Shown here: positions 21,661 through 31,626 of the stretch, piece by piece | Position numbering within the stretch: position 1 is the first letter of the stretch | How the letters are laid out: each line of letters begins with the position of its first letter | Source of the DNA: Paulownia fortunei | Lineage: Eukaryota > Streptophyta > Magnoliopsida > Lamiales > Paulowniaceae | DNA length: 64,000 nucleotides | Direction of reading: 5' to 3' | Assembly (NCBI GenBank): GCA_019321725.1 | Contig: CM033105.1 | Span: 12,785,632-12,849,631 of the forward strand | Notes under the pieces: generated by a model | Seen by the model: the letters and a program-made list of their open reading frames with translations, nothing else | Told to the model about the DNA's origin: nothing | Database searches by the model: none | Made by a program: the position numbers and the translations under genes

Positions 21661-22780
21661 CGAATTTGCAAACCAAACAGTAATCATGATTGTATCTTCA
21701 GCCTTTAGAAAATTTGGATGCACCTTATGTCAATATTGATGTATCTATTCATGTTAATGACATTGGAATTGATAATAGAATCTTCGATCCTATTGCAGTT
21801 GAATTTTGCATAAGAATGATGGGATTAATTGTAAAAAAATCCAATTGTGCAGCCATTTTTGGATGACCAGGTTCATGTTATTAGACATTTGGAGAGGGCA
21901 GTAGAGTTACAACTGATATAATGAATACAAATGATAATATTAAGGTTGACTACAATGGCATTGATAAGCTGAGGGATCGGACAAATGACAATCAATGCAC
22001 AATTACTGTTGTTAAAGAATATAGGGTTTTGGTTGAAGGGATTAATGATGTTAATTGCCCCATTAATGCTGCGATTGACGTATTGGACCATTCATTGGGT
22101 TAGGTTTCATGTATTGACTAATTAGGAAACTTTGGACAACAATCTAAATTTCCTTGAAGATGTTTAAGATAATGTTTCAATGAGAGAGGAATTTTCGGAT
22201 GATGTTCAATTAGAGAATCTGGAGTTTCATACCTCTGCTCGACCTAAAAAGCAACCCCATGCTAAAAAGCAACTTGTTCCCAGGCGTGTTACAAGATCAA
22301 ATTTGGATGACTCCTCCATGCAAGATTAATGAATTGCATAACTTGGAATATTTTGGGGCATTGGCAACAAGAATGCTCAATGGCAACTTAAATAGGTACG
22401 TAAGCAAAATAAAACCTTTATTACTGGCAGTTTTGAAGCCTAAGATTTCTTTTATGCTCGAATTTTGGCTTGTAAATTTGGTTTTCAGAATGTCATTACA
22501 AATGTTTCGGGTCATATTTATCTTTTTTGGCAAGATTCTTTAGATGTTACTGTTAATTTAAACCATGAGGAAGTCAATTCAAACCATGAGGAAGTCTGGA
22601 ACTTTTGGTACATTGAATATATTTCCATGAGACTTAAATGTTCCTTTGTGTATGCTAAATGCAAGAAGAAGGAACGATTAGAGCGATGGAATACATCGAG
22701 ATAGGTTAATCATATTCAAAGCCTTGGATGGTTAGAAGGGATTTTAACATGATTCTTCATGCAACTGAGTATAAAGGTAA
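21661..22780 (+). pseudogene. LINE fragment: ORF1 end and endonuclease
   Basis: Plant L1-type LINE. A basic ORF1/ORF2 junction peptide (RPKKQPHAKKQ, then VPRRVTRSN) lies near 22235-22300. It is followed by endonuclease pieces KIKPLLLAVLKPKI (22410-22450), KFGFQNVITNVSGHIYLFW (22470-22525), FVYAKCKKKERLERWN (22640-22690) and a frameshifted DFNMILHATE block (near 22737-22770). These match the APE-type endonuclease order. The endonuclease would nick target DNA. The frame is broken several times, and the LINE is cut at 22780 by a copia LTR. Confidence 0.75.
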
Positions 22781-24751
22781 TGTTAGAGTAGCATCTGGAG
22801 TGCCAATTATTTTTATATTCTTATAATAAATAATCTCATTCAAAACATATTATTAAAATTATCACTTTTTTATCTTTAATTGTACTTAAGCAATTAGATA
22901 AAGTTACTAGACCATACATAGTTATAGGGATGGTTGCACATATGATGACAATTATAAAATATACTCTATGGCTTTCGCCTTAAACTAGTTTCGAGTTAGG
23001 GTTTCATTGAGATGGGAGATCAATAAGATCGTTAAACTCGCACACACGATGCATGCTTTAAAATATACGGTAATGCACGTGTGTGGATTCTCATTAGGCA
23101 ACGAGTACACCGAACAAGTTGGTAGAGAATTCTCAATTTGAAATGTTGGTTGTCGAATGAGATTTTTCTAGTTAAAATAGTGAATAAATTAGTTCTTTGA
23201 CTTGACTTACCATGGTAGCCTCGTGCACGACATCATGCGCTTTGATGTAATTTTTTAATTGCATGACAATCACAAAGAGTTTACGTTGGGTATATGATCT
23301 TCATGTATGGAGGTTAATAAGTGGACAACAAAGAATCTGATACCTATCAGGCAGAATAGGTGTGTCTCCTATGCATTTTATGGTCATTGACTCAAAAGTT
23401 TTTGGACAAAGCATGATGAATATTAAATAAAGATTTTTTAATTATTCATCATGAGTTAATGTGACTGAGAAATACTTTTTTGACTAATAATCCATGCCAT
23501 ATACTTAATCGGGGAGATTCATTGATGGTTCGCTTACTAATTTACTCAAAATTGGGTAGTCAAGATGCACTGCTACGTGCTTCCCTTAACTTGTGAGATT
23601 CTTGAAATTAGGAGTTGATTCCAATATGTATTAATGAAATGGAATACAATTTTTTATGTTCATTAAGTTGCAAGTCTATTACTAGTTTAGTTGTGAACCT
23701 AATGGGTTACACGCAAATCAGAATAGTCCACTTCTATCTAAAATATAATCCAAAGAGTTAGATTAAATAAATTAATAGAGATTAATTAACAAAGATTAAG
23801 AGCTCTTTATGAATAGATCAATTAATTAATAGCTTTAAATTAATTTGAGGGGCTAAATTAATTTAATTAATTTAAATAATGCGATTATTTGAAGGCCTAA
23901 TTTAGTTAGGTTGCCACATGGAATCAATTAATTAATCGATTGGATCGATTAATTAAGTTTAGCTTAAATTAATTGATGGATATCAATTAAGGTCCAAGCT
24001 CAAAGTTAATGGGCTCGTAGAATAAACCCATTAATAGTCTTTAATTGAAGAATTAAAAACTCCTTGTCTTTGATGAAAATAAATTAAGACTTTATATCTT
24101 ACAAGGAAAGAATCAAAGAATCCTATTTTAATGAAAATGACTAACGGAAGGAAGAAATAGACAAAGATAAGCATGTAAATGGACCAAATCCTAGTGGCAT
24201 TAGGATTGAACCACCTTGTATATAAATATACAAGGTGAGGGACGAATTTTAGGGCTTTTTACAAGTAAAACTTTGTCCCCCCATCTCTTTTTCTCTCTTG
24301 GTCTTTTTTTCACACAAGAAATAATTATTTCCTTTAAAAGGTTCTCTTTTTTGATATCAACTTGATCTTCCAATCACTAGTTGATTTAAAAATCAATGTT
24401 GCTCTCCCAAATTCTAGAATACAAACAAAAGATCACAATTCACAAGCGAGACTTGTTGATCCGTGAACTTGCTCGAAGTGTGGATGTAGTAGAGTGAAGA
24501 CACATGGATTCCACAAGCGAATCAAGGTTTTCAATCCAGGGCCACAATTTGAATTGTTCAAACATCATCTCAACCTAAGTTCACTTATTTAGATAAATTC
24601 ACAAAACTCTTGTTTTTAATTAAGCGAGTAACTTAGATGCAAATCGATTAACCCTTTCGGATCCAAGATTGCTTGTATTCAATGGTTTTATGAATGTTTT
24701 AAATTTTTAAATTTATGTTGTATGGAGTCCCTTGATTTCATGAACCCAATA
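22781..24751 (+). repeat. 5' LTR of copia 2
   Basis: A 1971-bp LTR starting tgttagagta and ending cccaata, followed by a Met-type primer remnant. It aligns through its length with 43607-45573 (1967 bp) and more distantly with the copia 1 LTR. A TATA-like tatataaatatac with flanking inverted bases lies near 24218-24233. Confidence 0.82.
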
Positions 24752-24967
24752 ATAGTACCAAAGCCTAGGTTATGCATTTGAATTATTTTTGCAAATCAAG
24801 CCTAAATTTGATGAGATGAAACATTGTGTGATTAATTTGATTTTTATGTAAGATAAAATTTATTTGTATGATTTTTGGATTGGAATAAATTATTTAATGT
24901 TAAAATTAGAACTGAATGAAAAAAAAATTGATATTGGACGTAAAAAATAGGTAAGTTGTGCGTCTGT
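24752..24967 (+). other. Copia 2 primer site and leader, first part
   Basis: atagtaccaaagcc (24752-24765) is a mutated initiator-Met primer site. The following leader resembles the copia 1 leader after 13673. It is interrupted at 24967 by a solo LTR with target duplication tctgt and resumes at 27836. Confidence 0.7.
24963..24967. repeat. Target-site duplication (tctgt), left copy
   Basis: tctgt at 24963-24967 recurs at 27831-27835, directly flanking the solo LTR. Confidence 0.88.
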
Positions 24968-26825
24968 TGTGATACCCGAGCCTCTTACTACTCACATGGC
25001 CAAATATGATTCATGCATTACGTGTTAATTTTATATGCTATTTACATTTCTATTGACATTGCATAATTTATTTTATTTTATACGACATTCTTGAATATTA
25101 AACTTAATTCTGAAGCTCTTGCACGGTATTAGTTATTGAATTTTCTAATCTAAGTAATTGATTTTATATTGAAATAAGAAGAAAATAAGGTGGATCAATA
25201 TTAGATATAGATGGGATATATAGGTTATAATTTTGGAAGTGCTAAAAGTGTTACTAGTAACCTTATACGGTTTAATTTGATTTGATCAAGTTATTTCAAA
25301 AGTATATATTTGAAAATTAGCATACTTGGGATATTGGACATGATATAATATTATTTAAGTGTCATATTAAAATTCCCATATGTGCATATGATTTTAGAAA
25401 TGCAAACTAGATAATTCTTTAAGAATCGGATGCGAATCGGTTTGGAGATCGAATGAACGGACATAGGAATTACCTATGGAAATGAATGGTGATTAAGATA
25501 GGTTGCAACCAAATAAAAATAGGTGAGACACACAAGATTAGGGCTGCAAGATAAGGAAAAAATCAGATTTTGCCATTTACTTGCCACCTCATGCTTTCTT
25601 ATTAAGCTTAAGCTAACATCTCAAGCTAACACCTCAAACCCTTCACCCTTAAGCAACGACCAGACCCTCATTTCAGCCATTTTCATCTTCCAAACACACA
25701 CCTTAAGGTCTCCAAGTGATCCAAATTGATTCCAAGTTGAAATAAAAGCAAGAAAAGCAAAGGAGAAGTGATTACCATCAAGTTAACCTCAAAATCTGCT
25801 TAGGTAACACTTATCTATGGTTTTGCCTTTAGTTTTCAGATTATTATGAATGGTTTTATTGTTTATTAAGCTTTCAATATCTCTTATAAAAGTGTTAGGA
25901 AGTTTTTAGTTAGACTTTGGTGCACAAAGAAAGGATTTTTGATGACAAACACTTAATAGGAAATACTTGTGGCAGAAACTATCATCTTACTGTTTTCTTG
26001 TGTTTTAGGCTTCAAAAGTGTATGGTATGTTGAATAAAACCTATAATTATTACCATTTACATGACCATATATGAGTTAAGAGTATTGGAATGAAGTTTTA
26101 TCAGTTGGAAATTGAAATAGAGAATGATATTGGAGGAACACTCAAACTGCCAAAATAGCAAAATCTGTTTTGGTGTGCTGTGAAGGAAACTGAATTAAGG
26201 GAGATAAATCCATTATTTTTGGTAATAATATGACCTGGTTGTCTCCTTATATATGTTATATAAGTATGGTGAAAATGTTGGGGTGATTGAATATACTTAA
26301 GGGTGCTAAAACCAATAATGTCATGAAGTGTGCAAAACTGTCATGGTAGGAAACAATCTGTTTCAGTATGTCGTGAAGAGAGCTGAACTTAGGAAGCTAT
26401 ATCAGTGATTTTTAGCAATTATATGATATGGTTACATTTATATACATGTTATCTAAGTGTGGTAAAAATTGGGAGTGATTGGATATGCTTAGGGATGTTA
26501 AAATTATCATACAACTAAACTTGACAGCAAGAAAATATGAAAATGTGAATCTGCCACATTTGATCACTTAGCATGTTTCAACCTAGACATGTGGCTATTG
26601 AGTGTTAACAATTAGGTACATGCTATTAGAGTTATAATACTTCAATTACATGATGTTTGCATGTATTTAAGATGATAAATTGAGGTATTTGAGGGGCTAT
26701 ATTGGGTTCTAGTTTGTGAAAGCTTGATTGTTAGCTTATAGCTTGGTGTTTAAGGTCTAGTATGAGATTTTGTGCTTTCAACTTGCCAAATTGGGAATGG
26801 TGATTGATGTTGGGTAATATTACAG

Positions 26826-26894
26826 GCTATTTTACATCTAAGGTTGGAGAGGAATACTAAACAAATTAAGACTAAGCCACCAACCAAGTGAAAG
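26826..26894 (+). other. Splice-site-bracketed block inside LTR
   Basis: A 69-bp block preceded by aatattacag and followed by gtaagtaaag, i.e. bracketed by good acceptor and donor signals. The same block with the same brackets occurs at 54199-54267 and 61792-61860. In diverged form it occurs at 62789-62849, and in reverse in the LTR at 47279-50097. It could be an exon in LTR-initiated transcripts. That is inference. Confidence 0.4.
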
Positions 26895-27142
26895 GTAAGT
26901 AAAGATTCATGTGCAACTACAATGCATAGACATAGTAAATGTATGATTTATATGTAATACCATTGATCATATGTGCATAGTAGAGGGCATGCATTACTGC
27001 CATTCATGTCCATTGAGCATACATACATGGGCATTGGCACGTGCATACATCATATAAAAGCATTGTGATAAATCGTGCATTGCACGGCATGATTCTGAGA
27101 AAGGAAAATGTTTTACTGACCACTACTAGTGCACCGAAGCAT

Positions 27143-27227
27143 GCATGGATTTGCATGGTTTTATGCATGGATTTGCAGGTTCGCGTGCATGGATTTGCAT
27201 GCGTATGAGTGTGCATGGATTTGCATG
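27143..27227 (+). repeat. LTR minisatellite of gcatggatttgca units
   Basis: Four copies of gcatggatttgca start at 27143, 27165, 27187 and 27213 (periods 22, 22, 26). The same array lies in the related LTRs near 54505-54590 and 62097-62182 and in reverse near 47905-47990. Units include catgcatg-like RY motifs. Confidence 0.75.
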
Positions 27228-27835
27228 CTTTTATGATTATTGGCCATTGGATTATGGCGATGTGCAGAGCTCTTTTCCGGTGTATGGATAGTAGCGTTGG
27301 TCAGGGGCCCAAGAAAGAAATGATTTTGAGAGAAATATTTGATGCATAAAATTGCATTGTGGGCATAGCATTTTGAGATGCATGACTTGATATTGTGGAT
27401 TATTCTTTGATATGCATAATCTTTACTTGCTGAGCGTTAGCTCATATAGTTTATGCATTGTAGGTGAGTCTGGTGATACTTGATACCATGGACTTACTGG
27501 GCAAGCTGTTGGGTTCCTACAGGTTATGAGGATCAGTGTACATGGATGACGACCTGTTGGGTTGATTGTTAACTTATTTGATTTTGTAGTCTATTGTATT
27601 ACGTTTTGGAATTTGTACAATGTGTTACTTTTATAACTTTTCTGTACACGGGTATATAAATATTATGATTGTTATGGGTCATCTGCAGGTATATATATTA
27701 GTCTGTGAGTGGGAAAATATTTATTATTTATTAATATGTTGCAGAAAAAAATAATAATAATGCATGCACACAGGCTCTATCATGTTAAATTATACTATAT
27801 ATATAGTTCTGTAGTAATGGGGGTGTTACATCTGT

Positions 27836-28568
27836 TACTGTAGCAGTTGCGAACTGGCTCCACTGCATGAGGAAAACAAAAGTGTCGACACCCCGACTAC
27901 ACCTAAAGGCATTCGGGTGCATGATTTACAGAAATCATGTCTCTGCGGCACCATTGCAAAAAAATTTGAAGGGTCACAGTACCAAGTCTAGGCACTACGA
28001 CGCCATTGGGTTTTATACTTAGTGTGTTTTTCTTTTTGTTCCAAGGTGTAATTGTTACATGGATTTTTTGATTGATTCAAACTAATAGTTAATTTAAAAA
28101 TTAATGAATAAATTTTTTAATGAAAAATAAAAAATGATTTATCCCAAATAAAAAAATCAGCACATAAAATGGTAAATTTACACGCTTTAAATTTAAGACA
28201 TGTATGTATAAATTAGGCATGCATGACAGTGACAATGATCATTAAGCATTGGCCATTTAATTAAGGATGTCCTAAGTATAGGTTTTAGCATTTTTAATTC
28301 AAATAAGGCATACGTGTCTCGTCTTTTCTCTATTTTTCTTTGAATGTAAATTCAACCTCCTTCGTATGTATTTTCCATTAGAAGAAATTCCAATGTTTCT
28401 TGTTAGGAATATCATTTGTATTAAGAATAGAATTAGCATGTGATGTTTTCCTTTTATTTGAGAAGAAGGAGTAAGGTGGAGAAAAGCAAATAATAAATGC
28501 CAATGAATGCATGGGTGATACATTCACGTAATAGACATGATCCATTTGTTATGTTAATTGCTACCCTT
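27836..28568 (+). other. Copia 2 leader, second part
   Basis: Continues the copia 2 leader after the solo LTR. It aligns loosely with 14030-14350 of copia 1 (for example gtaaatttaca followed by catgtatg, and tgtgatgtttt followed by ttttatttgag). No gene is seen. It is cut at 28568 by the second Athila-like element (target duplication ccctt) and resumes at 37680. Confidence 0.6.
28564..28568. repeat. Target-site duplication (ccctt), left copy
   Basis: ccctt at 28564-28568 recurs at 37675-37679, flanking the second Athila-like element. Confidence 0.88.
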
Positions 28569-28712
28569 TGACAAGTTCATAATTTAACATGTTTTTAGCA
28601 CTTTTAAGAGCACAAATTAAGATGTTTTATCATATAATTGATGGATTTGTGCGTTTATCTTTGGATAAATCTTATACAAGTACGTAGATTGAGGTGAGTG
28701 AAGAAAAACACA
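28569..28712 (+). repeat. 5' LTR of second Athila-like element, left piece
   Basis: tgacaagttcataatttaac onward aligns with 36172-36315 of the 3' LTR up to the A-rich stretch at about 28712, where similarity stops. The remainder of the LTR resumes at about 31627. Confidence 0.85.
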
Positions 28713-29005
28713 ATAAAAGGCTCTATTTACTTGCAGCAACCAAACATCTAAAACCATTCTCTGAAGGGCTCCAAACTTACGTTCTACCAAGTTCCCCTAT
28801 TTATCAGCTACCAAATAAATCACAAAACTGAATCCCTTCTCATGTAGTGACAAAAATTTCACCTCTTTACTCCCTTTCAGAAGCAATCAAATACAACAAA
28901 CACCAAGCAACATGAAACATAAAGCTCTGGAAAACACAAACACATCCAAAGAACCATAAAAAAAACGAAGAAATAAGTAAAAGAAGCTAAAGAAACAAAA
29001 GTAAC

Positions 29006-29248
29006 CTTGGAAGAAGATCTACTCAAGCTCTTGGAAAGCCTCAGCCTATTTGAAGCCGGCGTCGGCGGACCAGATGTCCAGTCACCTGGCGGCGACAGCA
29101 GGGCAGCGTCCGACCGCCTCTCAGATGGCGGCGCATTCGGCGGCAGAGAGTCCTCATCATCATCATTGTCAGCTACAGGATTTCTAGGACCATACACACA
29201 CAGATTCAATCCAAACGCCAGCTTAACTTTCCTCCACTTAGTCCCCAT
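29006..29248 (-). pseudogene. WAV3-like: WAV3-like gene, exon 1 (inverted)
   Basis: On the minus strand, ATG at 29246-29248 begins MGTKWRKVKLAFGLNLCVY. A Ser/Pro-rich stretch follows (DAALLSPPGDW) and LRLSKSLSRSSSK ends the exon at 29006, followed by a donor gt (29005-29004). This is the N-terminal signature of plant WAV3-type RING/vWA E3 ubiquitin ligases. The exon is 81 codons, phase 0, fitting exon 2 at 30367, but the two lie in opposite orientation and cannot be spliced together. The open frame continuing to 28877 past the donor is intron. Confidence 0.85.
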
Positions 29249-29460
29249 TTCAATTTCTTTACATTTTGTTCTCTATTTCTTGGGGAGCTGAGAAAATTGA
29301 AGGTTAAGAGTTTCTTTTGGCGTTTGGCGCTTTTGTTTCCTAATATATGGAGGGCATTGGAAGATTGGAAGGGAAAGTCCTGCGTTTTGTTGATTCATGT
29401 TGTTTTTGGTCATGTGATATATTTTGAAAGGTTACGACTAAATTTGGAACTTGCAAAGAG
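29249..29460 (-). promoter_or_regulatory. 5' UTR and promoter-like region of WAV3-like exon 1
   Basis: Upstream of the exon 1 start on the minus strand there is a leader containing ctcagctccccaag. Near 29340-29355 a TATA-like ccatatattagg follows a pyrimidine-rich tract. It is the natural upstream region of the captured gene. Whether it is active is unknown. Confidence 0.45.
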
Positions 29461-30366
29461 ATAATGAATCCGGATGTCTTTTTCCCATATCAGATAAATC
29501 ACTTGTGAATTCGTTTAATGATGCGGCTCATTCTTTTCATTTATTTTTCTTCTGATTTTATTTTCCTATACTTTTGTCTGTTATTGGTAATTTGAATTTT
29601 CTTCTACATCATTTGCATTTTTTCTTGAATCAGTGGAGTGTTGTAAAGGAGGAGAATTTGAAGTTTTTTTCCCCGTTTTGTAGTCTACATTGATTTTGGG
29701 CGTCACATTAATTTCTGGTTGATTTGTATTTTCAATAATTTAATTTTATTTCATCAAGTTATAGCATCAATATACAAGGACTGAGTGAAACAAGCTTGAA
29801 ATTTGAACTTTTCTATCCATCATTTTCATATGCTTCATTGGTTGACTGTTCAAATCTAGGTAATCTTAGTTAGTCAACGTAAACTCCTGTTCTTTACTGT
29901 TGATCATTACATGATTGGCACTAAATTTGGATGTATCTTCTTTTATTTGATGTGTACCAAGTATTAATTGAAATTTTAGTAACCTTGTAAGGGATACTTC
30001 TTTAAGTTTATCTTTATTTTCTACAATTCTTTTCCATGGCTTGGCCATTTGGGACACTATCTTCCTAATTTTTGTCAATTTTAAGATCACTCATATATTG
30101 ATGAGGAACACTGATTAATTAGCATCTCAAGAGCAGATCCAGTTGTATCGTTTGATAGTTTTTTGTGTTGATTTGGAAGTCGTGGGTATTTGTGAGCTTG
30201 GAGTAGGCATTTGTTTAGTTTCACCTGGTTCTTGGAGTGAAAAAGTCTAATGTTATGGTTCTTCTTTCAAAAAGTAGAAAATTAGTCCTTTGCCAGGTCA
30301 GGTGACATCTGATTACAATTTGTTATCTGACATTCATTTCTCACTGGCTTTTGTTTTCATTTTCAG
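29461..30366 (+). other. Intron-like sequence with inversion breakpoint
   Basis: T-rich, plant-intron-like sequence ending in ttttgttttcattttcag at 30349-30366, a strong acceptor for exon 2. Somewhere between about 29400 and 29700 it must contain the join between reversed promoter sequence and forward intron 1, but no motif marks the exact point. Open frames here are not convincing. Confidence 0.55.
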
Positions 30367-31626
30367 AAGACCTGCTCAATATGTTTAGCATCAATGAGAC
30401 GAGGAGATGGCCAGGCTATATCTACTGCAGAGTGTTCGCATTCCTTTCATTTCCAGTGCATTGCTTCAAATGTGAAGCATGGAAACCAAATTTGCCCAGT
30501 TTGCAGAGCAAAGTGGAAAGAAATTCCCTTGCAATGCCCGCGCCTGGATTCTCCACTTGGAAGAGCAAGAGTAAATCCGGTAGATTGGCCCCAAAATAGT
30601 GACTTGATGACGGTTATCCCTCGATTACCACCTCCTCGTTCAAATTCCAGTCGGCATGTCGCACCACTAAATCAGGCCCCTGAGCCAGCAATCTTCAATG
30701 ATGATGAGTCATTGGATCATGAAACTGACTCTACCGAGAGAAGCTTTTCTAATAAGAGTCCTGCAGATTCTGATGACCGAAGAAAAGTTAATATCAATAC
30801 ATACACAGAAGTTTCAGCTGTCACAAGGTCCAGCGCGGTTGACAGTTTTACTGTCTTACTTCATCTAAAAGCTCCTCTTTCAAATTCATGGCACAATGCC
30901 AGCAGGAATGATGCAAAGTTGCCCAAAATCTCTCAAACACCTCATGCTCCTGTTGATCTTGTCACTGTTCTTGACATCAGTGGAAGCATGGCAGGTACCA
31001 AGCTTGCATTGCTAAAACGAGCTATGGGGTTTTTGATACAAAATCTTGGTCCGAATGATAGGTTGGCAGTCATTGCCTTCTCTTCAACTGCTCGGCGCCT
31101 CTTTCCCCTTCATAGAATGTCTGAAGCCGGACGGCAACAAGCTCTACAAGCTGTTAATTCTTTGGTTGCCAATGGAGGAACTAACATTGCCGAAGGCTTG
31201 AGAAAGGGGGCCAAAATAATGGAAGACCGAAGAGAAAAGAATCCTGTTGCCAATATAATATTATTATCTGATGGGCAAGATACATATACTGTCAATAATA
31301 CTGGTGGCAGCCAGAACCTACCAAATTACCAGTTGCTCCTTCCAATATCCATTCGCCCTGATGAAACCTCTGGTTTCAAGATTCCAGTTCATGCATTTGG
31401 CTTTGGTGCAGATCATGATGCATCATCTATGCATTCAATTTCAGAGATTTCTGGAGGGACCTTTTCTTTTATTGAGACTGAAGGGGTAATCCAGGATGCA
31501 TTTGCACAGTGCATTGGGGGCCTTTTGAGTGTTGTGGTTAAGGATCTTCATGTCACAATTTAGTGTGTTCACCCAACTATCCATCTTGGCTCTTTAAAAG
31601 CAGGAAGTTACCCCAACCGCATGCTA
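30367..31626 (+). pseudogene. WAV3-like: WAV3-like E3 ligase exon 2 (RING and vWA), truncated
   Basis: From the acceptor at 30366 the frame runs 398 codons. A RING-H2 domain spans about 30373-30510 (CSIC, ECSHSFHFQC, ICPVC). A Ser/Asn-rich linker follows. Then comes a von Willebrand A domain from about 30950 with the metal-site motif DISGSM (DxSxS), SDGQDTY and the IRPDETSGFKIPVHAFGFG block. Such proteins attach ubiquitin to targets; WAV3 relatives act in root growth. A TAG at 31561-31563 stands where the family has a Glu codon. Homology continues in frame to NRML at 31626 and is cut there, losing the C-terminal part of a protein usually near 700 residues. With exon 1 inverted and the tail missing, it is a pseudogene, though RING and vWA are well preserved, suggesting recent capture. 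Confidence 0.88.

Larger units (their letters stand above)
24968..27830 (+). mobile_element. Solo chromovirus LTR (2863 bp)
   Basis: Starts tgtgatacccgag and ends gggggtgttaca, flanked by a perfect tctgt duplication, with no internal element sequence. It is a solo LTR left by recombination between the two LTRs of a full element. It is closely related to the LTRs at 52341-55241 and 59962-62495 and to the reverse copy at 47279-50097. A patch near 27465-27540 differs from those copies, suggesting a subfamily. Confidence 0.93.
28713..31626. other. 2.9-kb cellular gene patch inserted in an LTR
   Basis: This block is absent from the matching site in the 3' LTR (near 36316-36330). It contains intron, exon 1 and promoter-like sequence of a WAV3-type gene in reverse, then intron and exon 2 of the same gene type forward. 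Both ends lie inside gene sequence: the left end in intron 1, the right end in the codon after NRML. About 15-25 bp of LTR sequence seem to be lost at the site. I see no terminal inverted repeats, target duplication or clear Helitron ends, so a repair-patch origin fits better than a transposon. Confidence 0.75.

Noticed and set aside
29007..29291. Plus-strand open frame opposite WAV3-like exon 1
   Set aside because: It is the antisense of a clear N-terminal exon with matching splice phase. The plus-strand peptide has no recognisable similarity.
30351..30599. Alternative open frame overlapping WAV3-like exon 2
   Set aside because: It is a frame shadow of the RING-coding frame, begins before the splice acceptor, and has no conserved features.
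28713..31626. Helitron or Pack-MULE as carrier of the WAV3-like patch
   Set aside because: The right end reads CTAG, which could mimic a Helitron end, but it is the coding sequence itself. There is no A|T target context, no terminal inverted repeat and no target duplication.
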